A stretch of 64,000 nucleotides of DNA from Lithospermum erythrorhizon (taxonomy: Eukaryota; Streptophyta; Magnoliopsida; Boraginales; Boraginaceae): the NCBI GenBank assembly GCA_019722365.1, contig JADFUC010000090.1, positions 1 to 64,000 on the forward strand, in the 5' to 3' direction. A model generated the notes under the pieces. It had not been told where the DNA came from, searched no databases, and worked only from the letters and a program-made list of their open reading frames with translations. Shown here piece by piece: positions 46,706 to 58,753 of this stretch (positions are counted from its first letter, which is position 1; each line of letters starts with the position of its first letter). Position numbers and translations under genes: made by a program.

Positions 46706-47754
46706 GGATGTTTTCGGTTCGGTTCGGTCGGTTTTTTCGGGTTTTTTGTGTGAAATCATTACTCGATTTTTTAAATACAAACTATTTGGGTTCTAAAATT
46801 AATTCGGCTTGATCGGTTCGGTGTAATTCGATTTTCATGCGGTTTTAGATTCGGTCGGTTTTTTCGGTTTATTAACGGTTAGTATCATATAAAAAGTTCA
46901 TGATTTCAAATTAAAAATAAAATAACAATTTTAAATACATCACCAAATGGGGGCATGGTGTAAGTAATTAGTTCTAAGCGAGAATGTTCTTCTTTTCAAT
47001 CCACTATTGTTAGTCCGTTTGACTTTACACAAAATTTTAGGCATTTTTGAATTTGTGTATACAGTTAATGATTTTTCACTTAAATTACAACATATTCATT
47101 TTGGTCAAAATGTGAATGTCGAATTTGGGATTTTAAATTGAAAAAGTCTCGACTAAAAGGATGGAGGGAGTAGCATATTACTAATGGAAACATTGGCTTA
47201 TGCGAGAATAATAGATATAGATACAAAAGCAGTTAGCGGCACATGACCCCAGCCGAAACTTCAGCTTAAAAGCATGATTTTTAAATTAAAACCTGATGCC
47301 TAATAATTTCAAATTAAAATAGAGTTCGAACATTCCACTAAAGAATCTTGATCACGGCGAAACCTGCTTGTTAATTGGGTGTAGAATATTCTTGGATGAT
47401 ATGTTAGTGTGGTTATTAGGTATTAGGTCTTAAGTATCAAATAAACGGTACTTTTTGGAATTTGGAGCACACGTTTTGAGTTGAGCTGTATTTGGGCACA
47501 TTGTAGGTATTAAAAAGTAGTATAATATTAAAAAAAAACTTAAAACTTAAATGAAAAATTTAAAATATCCTTAAATATAAATATTTTTAAACAAAATTTA
47601 AAAAAATCGATTCGGTCGATTAGGTTTGGATCGAAACCGATAAATTTTGTCGAGTATGATTTTTTATCATTTGATTCGGTCTCATTTTTTTTCCAACCAA
47701 ATCGATAAAAAATCGGTTCTGTCGGTTTTTTGGGTTTAGACAGACAAAACATCC
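46706..47754. mobile_element. hAT-like non-autonomous transposon with CGGTT subterminal repeats
   Basis: The left end reads ggatgttttcggttcggttc followed by more cggtt and cggttttt units. The right end on the other strand starts ggatgttttgtctg and continues to aaaaccgacagaaccg. The two ends share the 9-base terminus GGATGTTTT. Interspersed cggttcggt and gattcggtc motifs are typical of plant hAT-like non-autonomous elements. No transposase is inside and no matching 8-bp target duplication was found, so the limits are approximate. Confidence 0.5.
47155..47173. mobile_element. Stowaway-like MITE terminus
   Basis: The string ggatggagggagta is the reverse complement of TACTCCCTCCATCC, a common Stowaway/Mariner MITE end next to a TA target. 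The partner end was not found, so only a remnant is called. Confidence 0.4.
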
Positions 47755-50700
47755 ACAATGTTGTGTGAAACAAAAAATAGAAATGTAATTATTTCAACAA
47801 ATCAATTAGTTGACCAATTATTCTAAATCAATCTTCACAATACTACCTTCATTAAAAGATTGTACAATTGATATTTTATTTCAACTATATGGTATTACTA
47901 AATTGACCAATGTTAATATGAGATAACCTGATAATAATTAGTTGTCATAATAATCTAAAAGATTATTGAGTTCAACTTAAAAAGTCAATTTATCAATTGA
48001 AACTGATCGATATTTTATGAATGAGGAAATATATAATATTCAAGTGATTATTCTCATCTTTCAACCAAAACGGTGGATTTCTTATATCTTTAGGTTCTCC
48101 ATCTCAATCCAACTTGACCAAATTTTAATTGCAAATATCAAGAAAGCTATATTAAAGTTATGGTATGTTATGCTATGGCTAGACCATATATAATATCGGA
48201 TTGGAATATGATAATAATAATGTTCATATACAAGAATCTCACACAACCGACACAAGTGATAAGCTAACTTATTCTATGCATCAAATCCATTACACATTTA
48301 CACTTCTATATTCAAATACATGGCACATTGATGTGCTTCGTTCTTAGTCTATATTAGGCCCCATATGAAACAAAACAAACATCAGAATGTGCAAAGAATG
48401 GCGTTGCTATATATGTTTCTTTGAAGTGCATGCCACATGTCATTGGTGTGGTGGTCGCAATTCAATACATTGTTGTTGGGACTTATATTCTTTTTTAGTA
48501 ACTTTCATTTAACTAACAAGTCATTATTATTCACATAAAAAATATTATTTTAATTCGCAAATTTTCAAGATCATCTATATTATATTTCATGATTCATGAT
48601 ATCTATTCCGTTTTAGTAATTTTCATTGTTTCAAGGAACATGTATGTTTGAAAATCGAGTACAGTTTAGTTTATTACTTTATTATAATTCATTTGGAAAC
48701 AATCTGTAAATGTGTTGTGAACTTGTGATTTGGGTTAGAAATTAGGATTTGAGACAAACAATACAAGTCATTTAAAGTAAGAAATGCCTCATTTGTTTTA
48801 TGTGTTTGGTGTAACCTTGTGACATTCATTTTTGTTGGTTGGGTAGTTGGTATGCATCACATCTTCCATTAATTGATTCTTAAAGCTAGCTAAAAATGCT
48901 TCTTCAGATCTTAGTACAAAAAACTTTATACTAGCCTTCCAATTATGACCTTTACCTTATTTGTATATTTGGGGGTAACCTACTAAATGATATGATGAAT
49001 TACATCCTTATACATGGGTGAGAGTGCGTGATACCATCGATTACATACTGAAGTTCCAAAAAAAAAAAAAAAGTGAAAAATTAGATTATTCATTAATACA
49101 ATGGGATCATATCATCATAATGAGACCGTGGCATAAAAGATAGTACTGTACATATTTATTCGGTTATTCATTACTCTATCTAAATACGATATGGTTATTA
49201 TTGGAATTGGATGTCTTGAATTGAGTTGTGTAGCCGGTAACATGACTTTGGGAGAAGCATACATGGCCTTATTTGTGCACTTATAAAGGAACTGATCTAG
49301 TTTGTTGGATAATACTTACACCAATAGTTAATGGATTTTACTATAATTAGTAGAACCTCGACTATTGGAGTAAAATTTTATAGTGTATGCAATGAATTAC
49401 ATTAAGGAATAGTGTGAGAATAATAATTATTCATTCTTGGTGTAATTATGAGGCATAGTTCTTTAAATACATGGTACATCGTGCTTGAAATACATTATAG
49501 TAAAATTTAAATTAGTTATGTTAAGTAATTACTTGAACACGTGTTTGGGATACCTCGTTCCTAAATGCATTATAGTGAAATTTAAATTGTGATTTGTGTG
49601 TGGGATTGCCCAAACACGTTTTTGGGATCTTGCGTAAAAAGTGCAGTATTATTTAACTTTTTCGAGGTCTTTTTCTTGGTGTCTGATGTAGTATTTTAGG
49701 TTATAATAAACTTTATCAATATTGATATTTTACTAAAATGTATATATCTAACTCGGAAAACATTTGCTTGGATTCAATTATAAGAACAAAATTTACTCGG
49801 TTAAGTGCATTAAGAAAAAATCAAATAGGTTTCCAAAAAAATTAAGGACGGATTAATATTAAAAATGAATTTGAATTCTGCTAAAATTTTATGAAAAAGT
49901 AAAGTGAACAAACAGTATGGGATGGAAAAAAGTGCTTAACGCATATGACATAAAATTATAAATAACACATTGTTACCCCGAAATTAAATTACTACACCGC
50001 CCCGATTTTTTCATAAACGTCTGTAATTTTTATTTTGAAATAATTATCGGCTTTGGAATTCAATCTGATGTTTAATTGTTTTCATCTTTTTAAACTACAT
50101 AATGTATCCAAAGTTACATAGCGAAGATATAAAAATTTTTATTTTTATGTTTAATGCTATTAGTTATTGTTTTAGTTATTGATTAGGGATGCCGCTAGGA
50201 AAATGCACTACGTTCTTAATTATTTACTTAATTAACGTGAAAATGATAGGATGTCGAATAAAAATTGGAGGGTACAGAGATACCAGTCAAACAAAGAAAA
50301 TTATTCAACCAATGCAAACATCATCTAGATTAATACTGTATTAACTAGTGAGCAGTAGAAATAGATGAGTAAGCTAGGAGTCGGATAATCTCCTAACGAT
50401 AGTACCAAAGTTGAATTTTCTTGTTGTGAAAAAATGTGACACGTCTAATAGTTGCTGGCAATGTCATTATCATAGAGATTAAATTAAGAAGGAATAATAA
50501 TCAGCCTTAAATTAATCTCTGCTTCTAGAACACGACGAGTCCCAGGTTCTAAAATATGTCTTGCAGCCTTCTTCACTTCTACGACAAGGACTATTACAAT
50601 AACTAATCAAACATAGAAAGTGGTCAACTAAATTGGGACAACATGACCTCATCACATACGTTTTCACGGTTCATAAATCATAAGCATAAGATGTATTTCA

Positions 50701-50894
50701 ACCCATGTACTTTTAAGTTTTATCTGGGGGTCTGCCCACAAGAATCATGCTATTGCAAATATCTCATTTAATAAATTAGGGTGTGATTTTTTTTTTTACT
50801 TCTATTTTTGATAATAACATTTTTTTTGTTATTTGAATTCACATTTACCCTACAAGTAAATTGTTACTATCAATTAATAGAATACAAATATCAT

Positions 50895-50916
50895 TGATAT
50901 ATATATATATATATAA
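50895..50916. repeat. (TA)n microsatellite
   Basis: About ten TA dinucleotides occur in a row. Confidence 0.9.
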
Positions 50917-51854
50917 TAAGTATATTAATCAATTAATTAAGAGATTAACTTTTACAGTTTAATTATTTGTTCCCTCTCGATACCTCTTTTGGTCAGTACT
51001 ATTTTATAATGGACATAACATGCATGTCAAGGCAAGCTTTTCCAACAGCTCATTATATACATATGTTCTTTGAGGATCATCTACCTTAATTCACTTGTAT
51101 TCTTATTTTTCGTTTACCAAATTGAAATAGTTACATTACTTACATACTTACATTATTCGAAATTTTATTTTTTCTCGATAGTTTATATAAAATTAGATTA
51201 TAGTTAATCGTGAAAAGTATTGAACTTATACCAATAATATATTGTTCATGTTATAATAACTAATTAACATCAATTGGTATATCGCAATATAATATAAATT
51301 GAGCGACGTGGCATACTCATTATCCATAGATTTTTTTATGACAAATTTATAGGTCATCAGTAATAATAATAATATTATTGTTAGGTTCTGGAAAGTACGA
51401 TTGTATCTATGGATCAACTACAGCCTTGATTACAATGTGGAGAAATGAATCAACTTCATAGAAAGTGGTCAAATTAGATTGAGACAAAATCAGATTCATC
51501 ACAAGGACATGAATGGAATAAAACCATGCACCGGCAAATTAAACAAAAACCACATACTCCGTATATTAATTCTTGCATTGGACTCTTATTTTTATGCTGC
51601 TCACTCAGAAATTTAATAAAGCAGTGTACAACTATTCAAAGTACACATTGGTCGACAATTTTAGCAGGGACCAAATAAAAGAAGCAATAACTTAACATTA
51701 AAAAATCAAATTATATTATACAATCATAACAAAGTTAATTTTACAACAATATAATAACTACTACCCATATACAAAATTAATCTTCAATAAAATAACCCAT
51801 ATCTTCAATTAAAATTAGTTTAAGATCCGTAATTTAATTGAGATTTTTTTAACG

Positions 51855-51871
51855 TATATATATATATATAT
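51855..51871. repeat. (TA)n microsatellite
   Basis: About eight TA dinucleotides occur in a row. Confidence 0.85.
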
Positions 51872-52330
51872 TTGCGAATGTCTGCTAAATTAATATAAGA
51901 ACCTTCTGATATTATTTTCTACTACTTTCATGTTCTATAACATAGTCAATTATTCAACCTTTCTGGATTGCATGAGTTGAATTTTCAATTCGTTAATACT
52001 TTGGAAGTCATATGTAGAAGAGGTACGTACAAGACTTTGTAGAAGAAGAAGATCAGAGGTTTATTTTCAAGGATAGAATCATAAAAAATAGAAGAATGCT
52101 TAATTACTCTTGTAGTGACGTAGATCCTTGTAGGATTAGTCTTAATGAAGGTTCTAATAAGTATTAAATGCTACAAAATATAGAAGCTTATCCTTATCCT
52201 AATTTTATAGATCAGAGTTGCCATTAGGATTGATAATTCAGAAAATATTCAAGGCATTATAAAAATAATGCTTGATCGACCACAAATTTAAAAGTTCACA
52301 TTGAGAAAAATATGACGCTCTTACTGTTTT

Positions 52331-54700
52331 TATATTGAACATACTTGAATCAGCCTCGTTATTGAGCGAAGTTGGAGGTATTTGATTGGAGGTTGCAAGT
52401 CCCGACCAAATCAATGCAGGGAGTCTGGTGATTCGGGAGGCGTCGGGATTTGTCGGGTCGGGGAGGTCAGCCTGCGTAAGAATCCAAGCACGTCCCGAGT
52501 TTTTAAAGAGAAGGTTCTAGAAATCGGTTTTAGGTTATAAATCTTTCACAAAACACGTTTGAGTCTAATAACCAAGCTTAAGATTTGGCAGGAGGTATAT
52601 CTTCGTTTAGAGTTATAGAATTTTATGTCAATAAAGCTGACCATGCAGTGTAATGTCACACATCGAGAGAATAAATGTGCTACAAATACATAATATGTTC
52701 TTGCATTTATAATAATGAAATATATTTGGTGGCGATCTTGCAGTAAGTTAGTGTAATTGTTAGAGATACCCACATAATTAAATACGGTGTTATTTACTTT
52801 CTTACGCAGCACTACGTAATTTTGTGTAGATTCGTATTTGTTATAACGAGTTACATTTAAGTTCAATAGATTGTGAACAACTTTGAAAATTTATCAAAAT
52901 AATAATTAGCAACTAATAAATCACGAATTAAATCAAATTGGTAAAAGTTGAATTTCACTAAAAAAGATGCCATGTAGGGTTCCCCACGTCGAGCGCACAA
53001 GATTCCAAATCAAACCTCGATCAGTGAGGTTCCCGAGGTAAACCCACAGAATTAATGGTAAAAATAAGGACTTTATATTAATTAGCACTTTAAATTTAAG
53101 CTTCGAAAATAGGAGTTCACGAGAAAACAACCTCGTTAAATGTCGAAATTAAGTGGGGCTCGAAAACTGTTTATTGATTAGGAGAAGCTCGATGCGTATA
53201 GAGTTGTTTAGAAGTCACGTGGAACGAAAATGAAGAATCCCAAAGTGCGGGATTTAAGATGAAAGGCTCCAAAATTATGTGATTCAAAATCAAGGCCCAC
53301 CCCAAAAGTTTGTGGTCCAAAATCAATATTTCAGGAAGTTGTATGGTGTAATCGAGGCAGGTCAGGAATTGATATGAAAATATTTTGACATGAAAAGTCA
53401 CAAATTCCTTTCCATGAAAGAGGCACAAAATGATTCTTGGAGGGAAAAGTATTTTCCTAAATTATCCGTGGTCAGGATCTTGCGCCAATTCAAGCCAGTC
53501 GAATAATGATACTGAAATCAACCGTGCGTCAGGAAGCGAAGCATTTGAGGCAGAAATATATAAATACCCTCTCTTTAAATCCGAAATTCCATCATAAAAA
53601 TCATCCGCAAATTCATCAAAAATCCACCGGCATTCTGCCGAAAGGCACACTAAACCCATAGAAGGAATTATGAAAGGCCAGTTTGCTCTGAGAATTAAGG
53701 ATTGTGCACAAGCAATATGGCACAAGTTAGAAACAAAATCTGATGAGAATGCGGCCGAAAGTTTATAAAGAGCCGAGCACATGATATTCGGGGTTAAAGT
53801 TACAAGCCCCTAATAATTCAAAAACTGGGATGGGCATCTAATAGTCTCAGGTTGAGTTCATCAGAATTTAAATATAGGAATGGCGGGCATTGGTCCCATA
53901 TAGGATTCCCAGGCGGGGAAACGGCTGCTTTTTAAGGCCCATTCGGTATGACGAGGTTGGAAAACAAAACATGCGATCATTTACATGGCTTGCCAAAGTT
54001 AGGGAAGCATTTCTTGAAAATCAAATCGAGTGAGGCCAATCTCATTTCAAGTGTGCTGATAAGATTCGTATCCGTAAAATCCCGCTCTCTACATTCTTCT
54101 GGATTGTGGTACAAGCAGGCAGCTGACATTGCTTTTCTTAGGACCAGGGTCTTTATCTCAAAATGAGTTTCGTATCAAGGCAATTTCCATCAGGCAGGTG
54201 GCCTCTTAAACTCCCAAGTCTCTTAAATGTGGAGTATCTCAGATGTCAAATCGAAGTCATTTGAGGTGGCCAGGCTTGTCAGAATTCTGCATTCTGGCAA
54301 GGTGAAACAGTGAAATCAAAGTCCCATTTTCGAGTGAAATGCGCAATAGTCCGATAAAGATCGGGGAGTCAGGATGATCATGCTTGGCCAATATCTTTGC
54401 TGGGCTCTAGTTGCCGGACTTGTTTAAAGTCAGGACCAATCTCCCGGTCAAGTGAGATCAGGCTGACACGTAAAACAAGCCGGGAGGCATCCCAAATCAG
54501 AGATTAGCTCGAATCAAGCTCGAGGTCCAAAATTCGAACTTATCACCAGAGGCTTCTATGAGCCCAAATCAAATCAGGGAATTGATTAAAATCAAATCAA
54601 TGACTGAAGTTCAAATCGGAAATCCAAGCCAGAAGCTCATACCAAATTTGATAGACCCAATCCAAGTCAAGTCAAAATAGAAGCCAAACATAAATGATAA
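52331..54700. mobile_element. Probable old LTR/retroelement remnant, unassigned
   Basis: This block is GC-richer than its AT-rich flanks, with phrases such as ggtcggggaggtcagcctgc (about 52456) and many aatca/gtca-rich lines. On plus, tatataaatac at about 53559 looks like a retroelement TATA box, followed by a leader-like sequence. Open frames on minus (52546-52866, 53462-53782) and plus (53948-54166) have no protein similarity that I recognise. The LTR interpretation is an inference from composition; no ends, target duplication or coding domains were found. Confidence 0.3.
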
Positions 54701-55039
54701 ATAGATTTGAATGATCGATCACTCTCGTTTGGACAAAAGAAGCGCAATTTGACAGATTTTCACTACAATAAGATTTTATTTTGTACCCTCTATGTCATAT
54801 AAAATAGCAAAAAATTCTTCTTTACATTCCACAATGAGCCAATTAATTTTTCCTCGTTTCTAAAATAATTGTCTAAGTTTTAAATGAGGTTAGATTGACC
54901 GTTTAATTGATTCTTAATGAACTTTAATTTAACAAGATCATTTTTAAATTTTTTCTAATGTTTAACTTCGATTTAGCTTAGTAACAAAAATAGTAAAGGA
55001 GCTCAATACAAAAGATTTACCTTCTTTTCTTAGCAGGTC

Positions 55040-55172
55040 AGAGCCGTAATCAAGCAGTTAGCTACCGTGCTTTGGACTTTTTGATTATTTCAGTATCAGA
55101 GTTCAGCTTCATGCTCTCGTTTACAGTAGTAGGCCCGGATGGGCGCCAATTCAGCTTCTTTTATCTTTCTTG
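55040..55172 (+). other. Possible 5' UTR exon of the RING ligase gene
   Basis: A non-AT-rich stretch ending ttcttg/gtatgtag, a good donor, is followed by a T-rich intron-like segment up to the tttag acceptors near 55470-55480. RMA-type genes often have an intron in the 5' UTR. The exon start is not defined. Confidence 0.4.
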
Positions 55173-55510
55173 GTATGTAGATATCATTTTACATAGTTTG
55201 GTGCTTTTGGAGTTGAGGGATTTTCCTAGCTGATGTTTGATTGTGGTTTTTGAATAAGATGGATGTCTTTGTTTTCATCTGTTAATTGATAAAAATGTAA
55301 TCTTTATATGTTTTATAGTTAATGATTGATTGTGTGTTCATAGCTAGATCTTTATTTTCATTGGTTGGTGGTAAAGAAATGTAATCTTTGAGGTTTCTGT
55401 TATTGAAGTTGTATGTTCTGTTTCCTACTTTGGTGAAAATTCTTGGTAATTATGAGAAGTTTATCATCTTAGGTTTAGCCAAATATTGAGCCTTTGATTG
55501 TTACTCACGC

Positions 55511-56209
55511 TTGAATTCCAAGTCATTACCAATTGATGAATCTGAGAATGATAATTCAGGTGGTTTTGACTGTAACATCTGCTTAGATTCTGTCGAAGAT
55601 CCAGTTGTCACACTTTGCGGTCACCTCTATTGTTGGCCCTGTATCTATAAATGGATTCGTCACCAATCTATCTCTTCCGAGAACACTGATAATCAAGAAC
55701 CTCGATGCCCCGTTTGTAAGGCTCATATTTCAGAGGAAACTCTGGTTCCACTCTATGGACCTGGCGGGGGTGTGAAATCATGCGATGAAAAGGCTTCGAA
55801 GCTTGATATGGTTATACCTAATCGGCCTCAGAGTCCGAGCTGTATAGCCTCACCAATGGCTGCTAGTAATTTCAATCCATCTCAGCCTATTCATCATCAC
55901 AGTTCTCCTCAACCTCACCAACAGTATCCTCACCCTTACCCCACCGGCTACATGGGTTCTCCTATGCTTACCTTCGGTGGCACAGGAACACATGTTACTC
56001 ATCCGACAGTTGGGATGGTCGGAGAGATGGTTTACGGAAGGATATTTGGGAACTCCGAGACTACTTTGCTTACATATCCAAACTCCTATAACCTAGCTGG
56101 TACCGCTACTCCAAGAGTTAGAAGGCATATAATGGAGGTTGATAGGTCACTTAGCAGACTTAGTTTCTTCATGTTCTGTTGCATGGTATTGTGTCTTCTT
56201 CTGTTCTAA
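55511..56209 (+). CDS. RMA-type membrane-anchored RING-finger E3 ubiquitin ligase, 232 aa
   Basis: RMA proteins are ER-anchored E3 ligases that act in protein quality control and membrane-protein turnover. A C3HC4 RING is at residues 21-69: C21, C24, C36, H38, C41, C44, C66, C69, with the family signature FDCNICLDSVEDPVVTLCGH. LVPLYGPG follows, typical of the family, then a Pro/His-rich linker. A hydrophobic tail anchor occupies residues about 213-232, so the RING faces the cytosol. The frame is open throughout, but the codon where the start is expected is TTG (55511-55513) and not ATG. The in-frame stop upstream is at 55487, and no in-frame ATG precedes the RING. Either the start codon is mutated or miscalled, or an upstream exon supplies it. 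Confidence 0.88.
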   Translation: MNSKSLPIDESENDNSGGFDCNICLDSVEDPVVTLCGHLYCWPCIYKWIRHQSISSENTDNQEPRCPVCKAHISEETLVPLYGPGGGVKSCDEKASKLDMVIPNRPQSPSCIASPMAASNFNPSQPIHHHSSPQPHQQYPHPYPTGYMGSPMLTFGGTGTHVTHPTVGMVGEMVYGRIFGNSETTLLTYPNSYNLAGTATPRVRRHIMEVDRSLSRLSFFMFCCMVLCLLLF

Positions 56210-58753
56210 GATTTGAAGCCATTGTGCCCTCCAAATGTAATAATGTATACATGTTCTAGATGATGTTAGTCATAGAATAGTTCATACAAATAGTAGATAG
56301 AACCGGCTAAACAAGCTACCTCAGAGCATTTTTCATCTTTGATTCTGATGTACAGATTTACTTTAGACATGATAGAAAATTGATATTCAACCCTCTAATG
56401 GTGTTTAATCATTTCTTACTATGCTACAAACTTTATATACAAGAGCAATTCAGTGAGGTTCTTTTGGATTGAGAGAAAAATTGCAATCTTTTGCAACTTA
56501 GCTAAGGTTCTTCTATTGCTGAAATATTTTATTGAAGTTTCTTTACCATTAGAACAACATGAAAGCTTTTTTTATCATTAGTAAACTTTGAGGTTCTGGC
56601 ATAATCTCGCAAATGACTAAAGAAATCTCTTGCAATTTTTCCTGTGTTGATATAATTAAGATGTACTTTGTCTTCTAATTATGTAGAAATAGATCCACTT
56701 GATAGGTGGCCATATTTCTGTTGAAATGAATTCATCTGTCATTCTGTTCACCAGATATTTATCAGTGGCTTCTGTTTTTTCAAAAGATCCTTTCAATTGA
56801 TGGGTTGCAATTTATTTGTTGTTTGTCTGACATATACAGCTAAATGAGACCATGTGAAGAACAAACTGTAATGAATACCTGCTTTCCATGTCCTATAGAC
56901 TATGGAGTTAGATATTTTATATTTATAACTTTTTGGATATAATGAAATAAATAACATACGCTTCTAATCAATTGTAAATTAGTTAATAATATTTACATTT
57001 CATTTTGGGTTTATTCAGTAACAATCTCTTGTTAACATAGGGGTCAGGTTGCTATAATTCAATCCCCTTATATTCCTTTAGACCGGAGCTTCTATATGTG
57101 TTGTTTGTTAATAAATTCATGCCCCAGAGTTGATGCTGTCAAGATTTAACCATTTGAGGCTTTAGCATAACCTGCATGAGGTACACCTTATTTGGCTGTC
57201 ACAATTATATACTCCTGTTAGCATAACCTGTATAAGGTATAACGTCCATTTCTTTGGGGTACAAAGCCAAACTTCCTTCCATCCTTCTTGTTGCATCTCT
57301 TTTTCTTAATGTATACTGGTGGCCTACTGGGGATAGTAGATAGTGATGGGAGATGTTGTGGAGGTTAATATTGAAAAGCACAGACCTCCTAAACTGTGAC
57401 AGCAGCAGAGAAGACTACAACCTCTATATTATCGTAGTGGTAAGGTCGAGTAAAATATAATCGCCTTATCTCGTGTAGCAGTAATCTCTTTAAAAACACT
57501 GGGCATGTTGATGAAATACAAAACAATTTGGTTAACAATGTACAATATGAAATCTGATTTTATGTCAAAACTTCAACGTAAGCCCTTCAAAAAATAAAGG
57601 CAAGGTTAACCATAGATTTAAGAAATCATGCTAATGCTCCAAGGAGAATGACAGAGACATCTTATCTAGTTTAAAGAAGGTGTAGAATAGATACGGAGTA
57701 TATGGTATTTCAGTCACTGAATGGTCGAAATGTGAAGCAATGAAAGGATAATATATGAAATTCCTCAACATAATTATCAAGTGTAGAGGATATGGGTAAA
57801 TATTCTACAGCTATTGAGAGGATAATATATGAAATTCCTTTGCATAATTATCAGTGAAGAGGATTAGTCTTGAGAAATGAATCAAGTCGGGTGGTATTGG
57901 AGTATTCGATTCGATTCGTTAGAATGTGAAGTCGGGTAGATAGCAGTGGGTGAAGTAGTCACGGCTTTTAGTCTTCCGACTGCGTTAAGATGATTGGTGT
58001 CTTGAGTCGGGTACCGGATAATACCGAGCCATTAAGTTAATCAACACAAGCTTCGAATTTTTTTGTAAATTTTCAAATTAATCCTTCAATTTTTCCTAAA
58101 ATTTTCTCAAATTAAGTTAATTAATTGAATAAATTAAGCCCAAAATAGTTAAATAAAAATACCTTGCCTCTTGTAATGGCGAAATAGAATTATCATAAAT
58201 CATAATAATTCTTTTTTGAATAATGTTATTCACATTTATCTATGATTATGTATTGAGCATGTTTTTATAATATTTTAAAATTTCGCTTGATTTGTTATGA
58301 GATAGGAAGTATGTCAGCGTAGGGTATTTGACAGCGCGGGCCGTGCGCTAAATGCGGCTTCGTTAAGCTAACTATAGAGGATATGGGTAAATATTCTACA
58401 AACTCTTGAATGATGCCAATGGATAAAACCATTATTATAATTTGGTAGAAATTGCGTGCCAACAATCACAAAGTCAAAGATACATTTTTTTTTTGAAATA
58501 ACAATTACACCACTACCACTATCATTCAAAAAATAAAATAATCAATTTATAACAGAAGTAAATTGAGTGGCACATTTTGATCATTATTGATAGACATTTA
58601 TTTAGACATCAGTACAAGACCTAAATGGTGTAAAGAGCTGGAAATGCAGTTAGGTTAAGCTACACACTTTTTTTTTTCCAGATATCCTTGAAGGAAAGAA
58701 TTATGGCATTTCTTAAAAACCTAGACAGTTCACGATAGCTCGCCCTCGTACTC
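56210..58753. other. Intergenic region between RING ligase and PPR genes
   Basis: It holds the 3' UTR of the RING gene and then AT-rich sequence. A tandem duplication and an insertion at 57735-58400 are listed separately. A GC-rich patch (57880-58030, gtcgggt repeated) lies inside the insertion. No gene was recognised. Confidence 0.5.
57737..58400 (+). repeat. Local tandem duplication split by an insertion
   Basis: The segment gaggataatatatgaaattcc, then t-cataattatca, occurs near 57746 and again near 57817. The 25-base string beginning agaggatatgggtaaatatt is at 57785-57809 and again at 58376-58400. The simplest reading is a tandem duplication of about 70 bases whose second unit is interrupted by about 510 bases (57865-58374). 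Confidence 0.75.

Larger units (their letters stand above)
47755..52330. other. Long AT-rich intergenic region
   Basis: No coding or RNA gene was recognised. It holds poly-A near 49060, (TA)n microsatellites at 50896-50915 and 51855-51870, and an imperfect repeat of a tgcattatagtaaaatttaaatt-like segment at about 49490 and 49570. Open frames such as 51226-51417 on minus have no recognisable similarity. Confidence 0.5.

Noticed and set aside
53462..53782. 106-codon minus-strand frame as a gene
   Set aside because: No recognisable similarity; it lies in a block that looks like a retroelement remnant.
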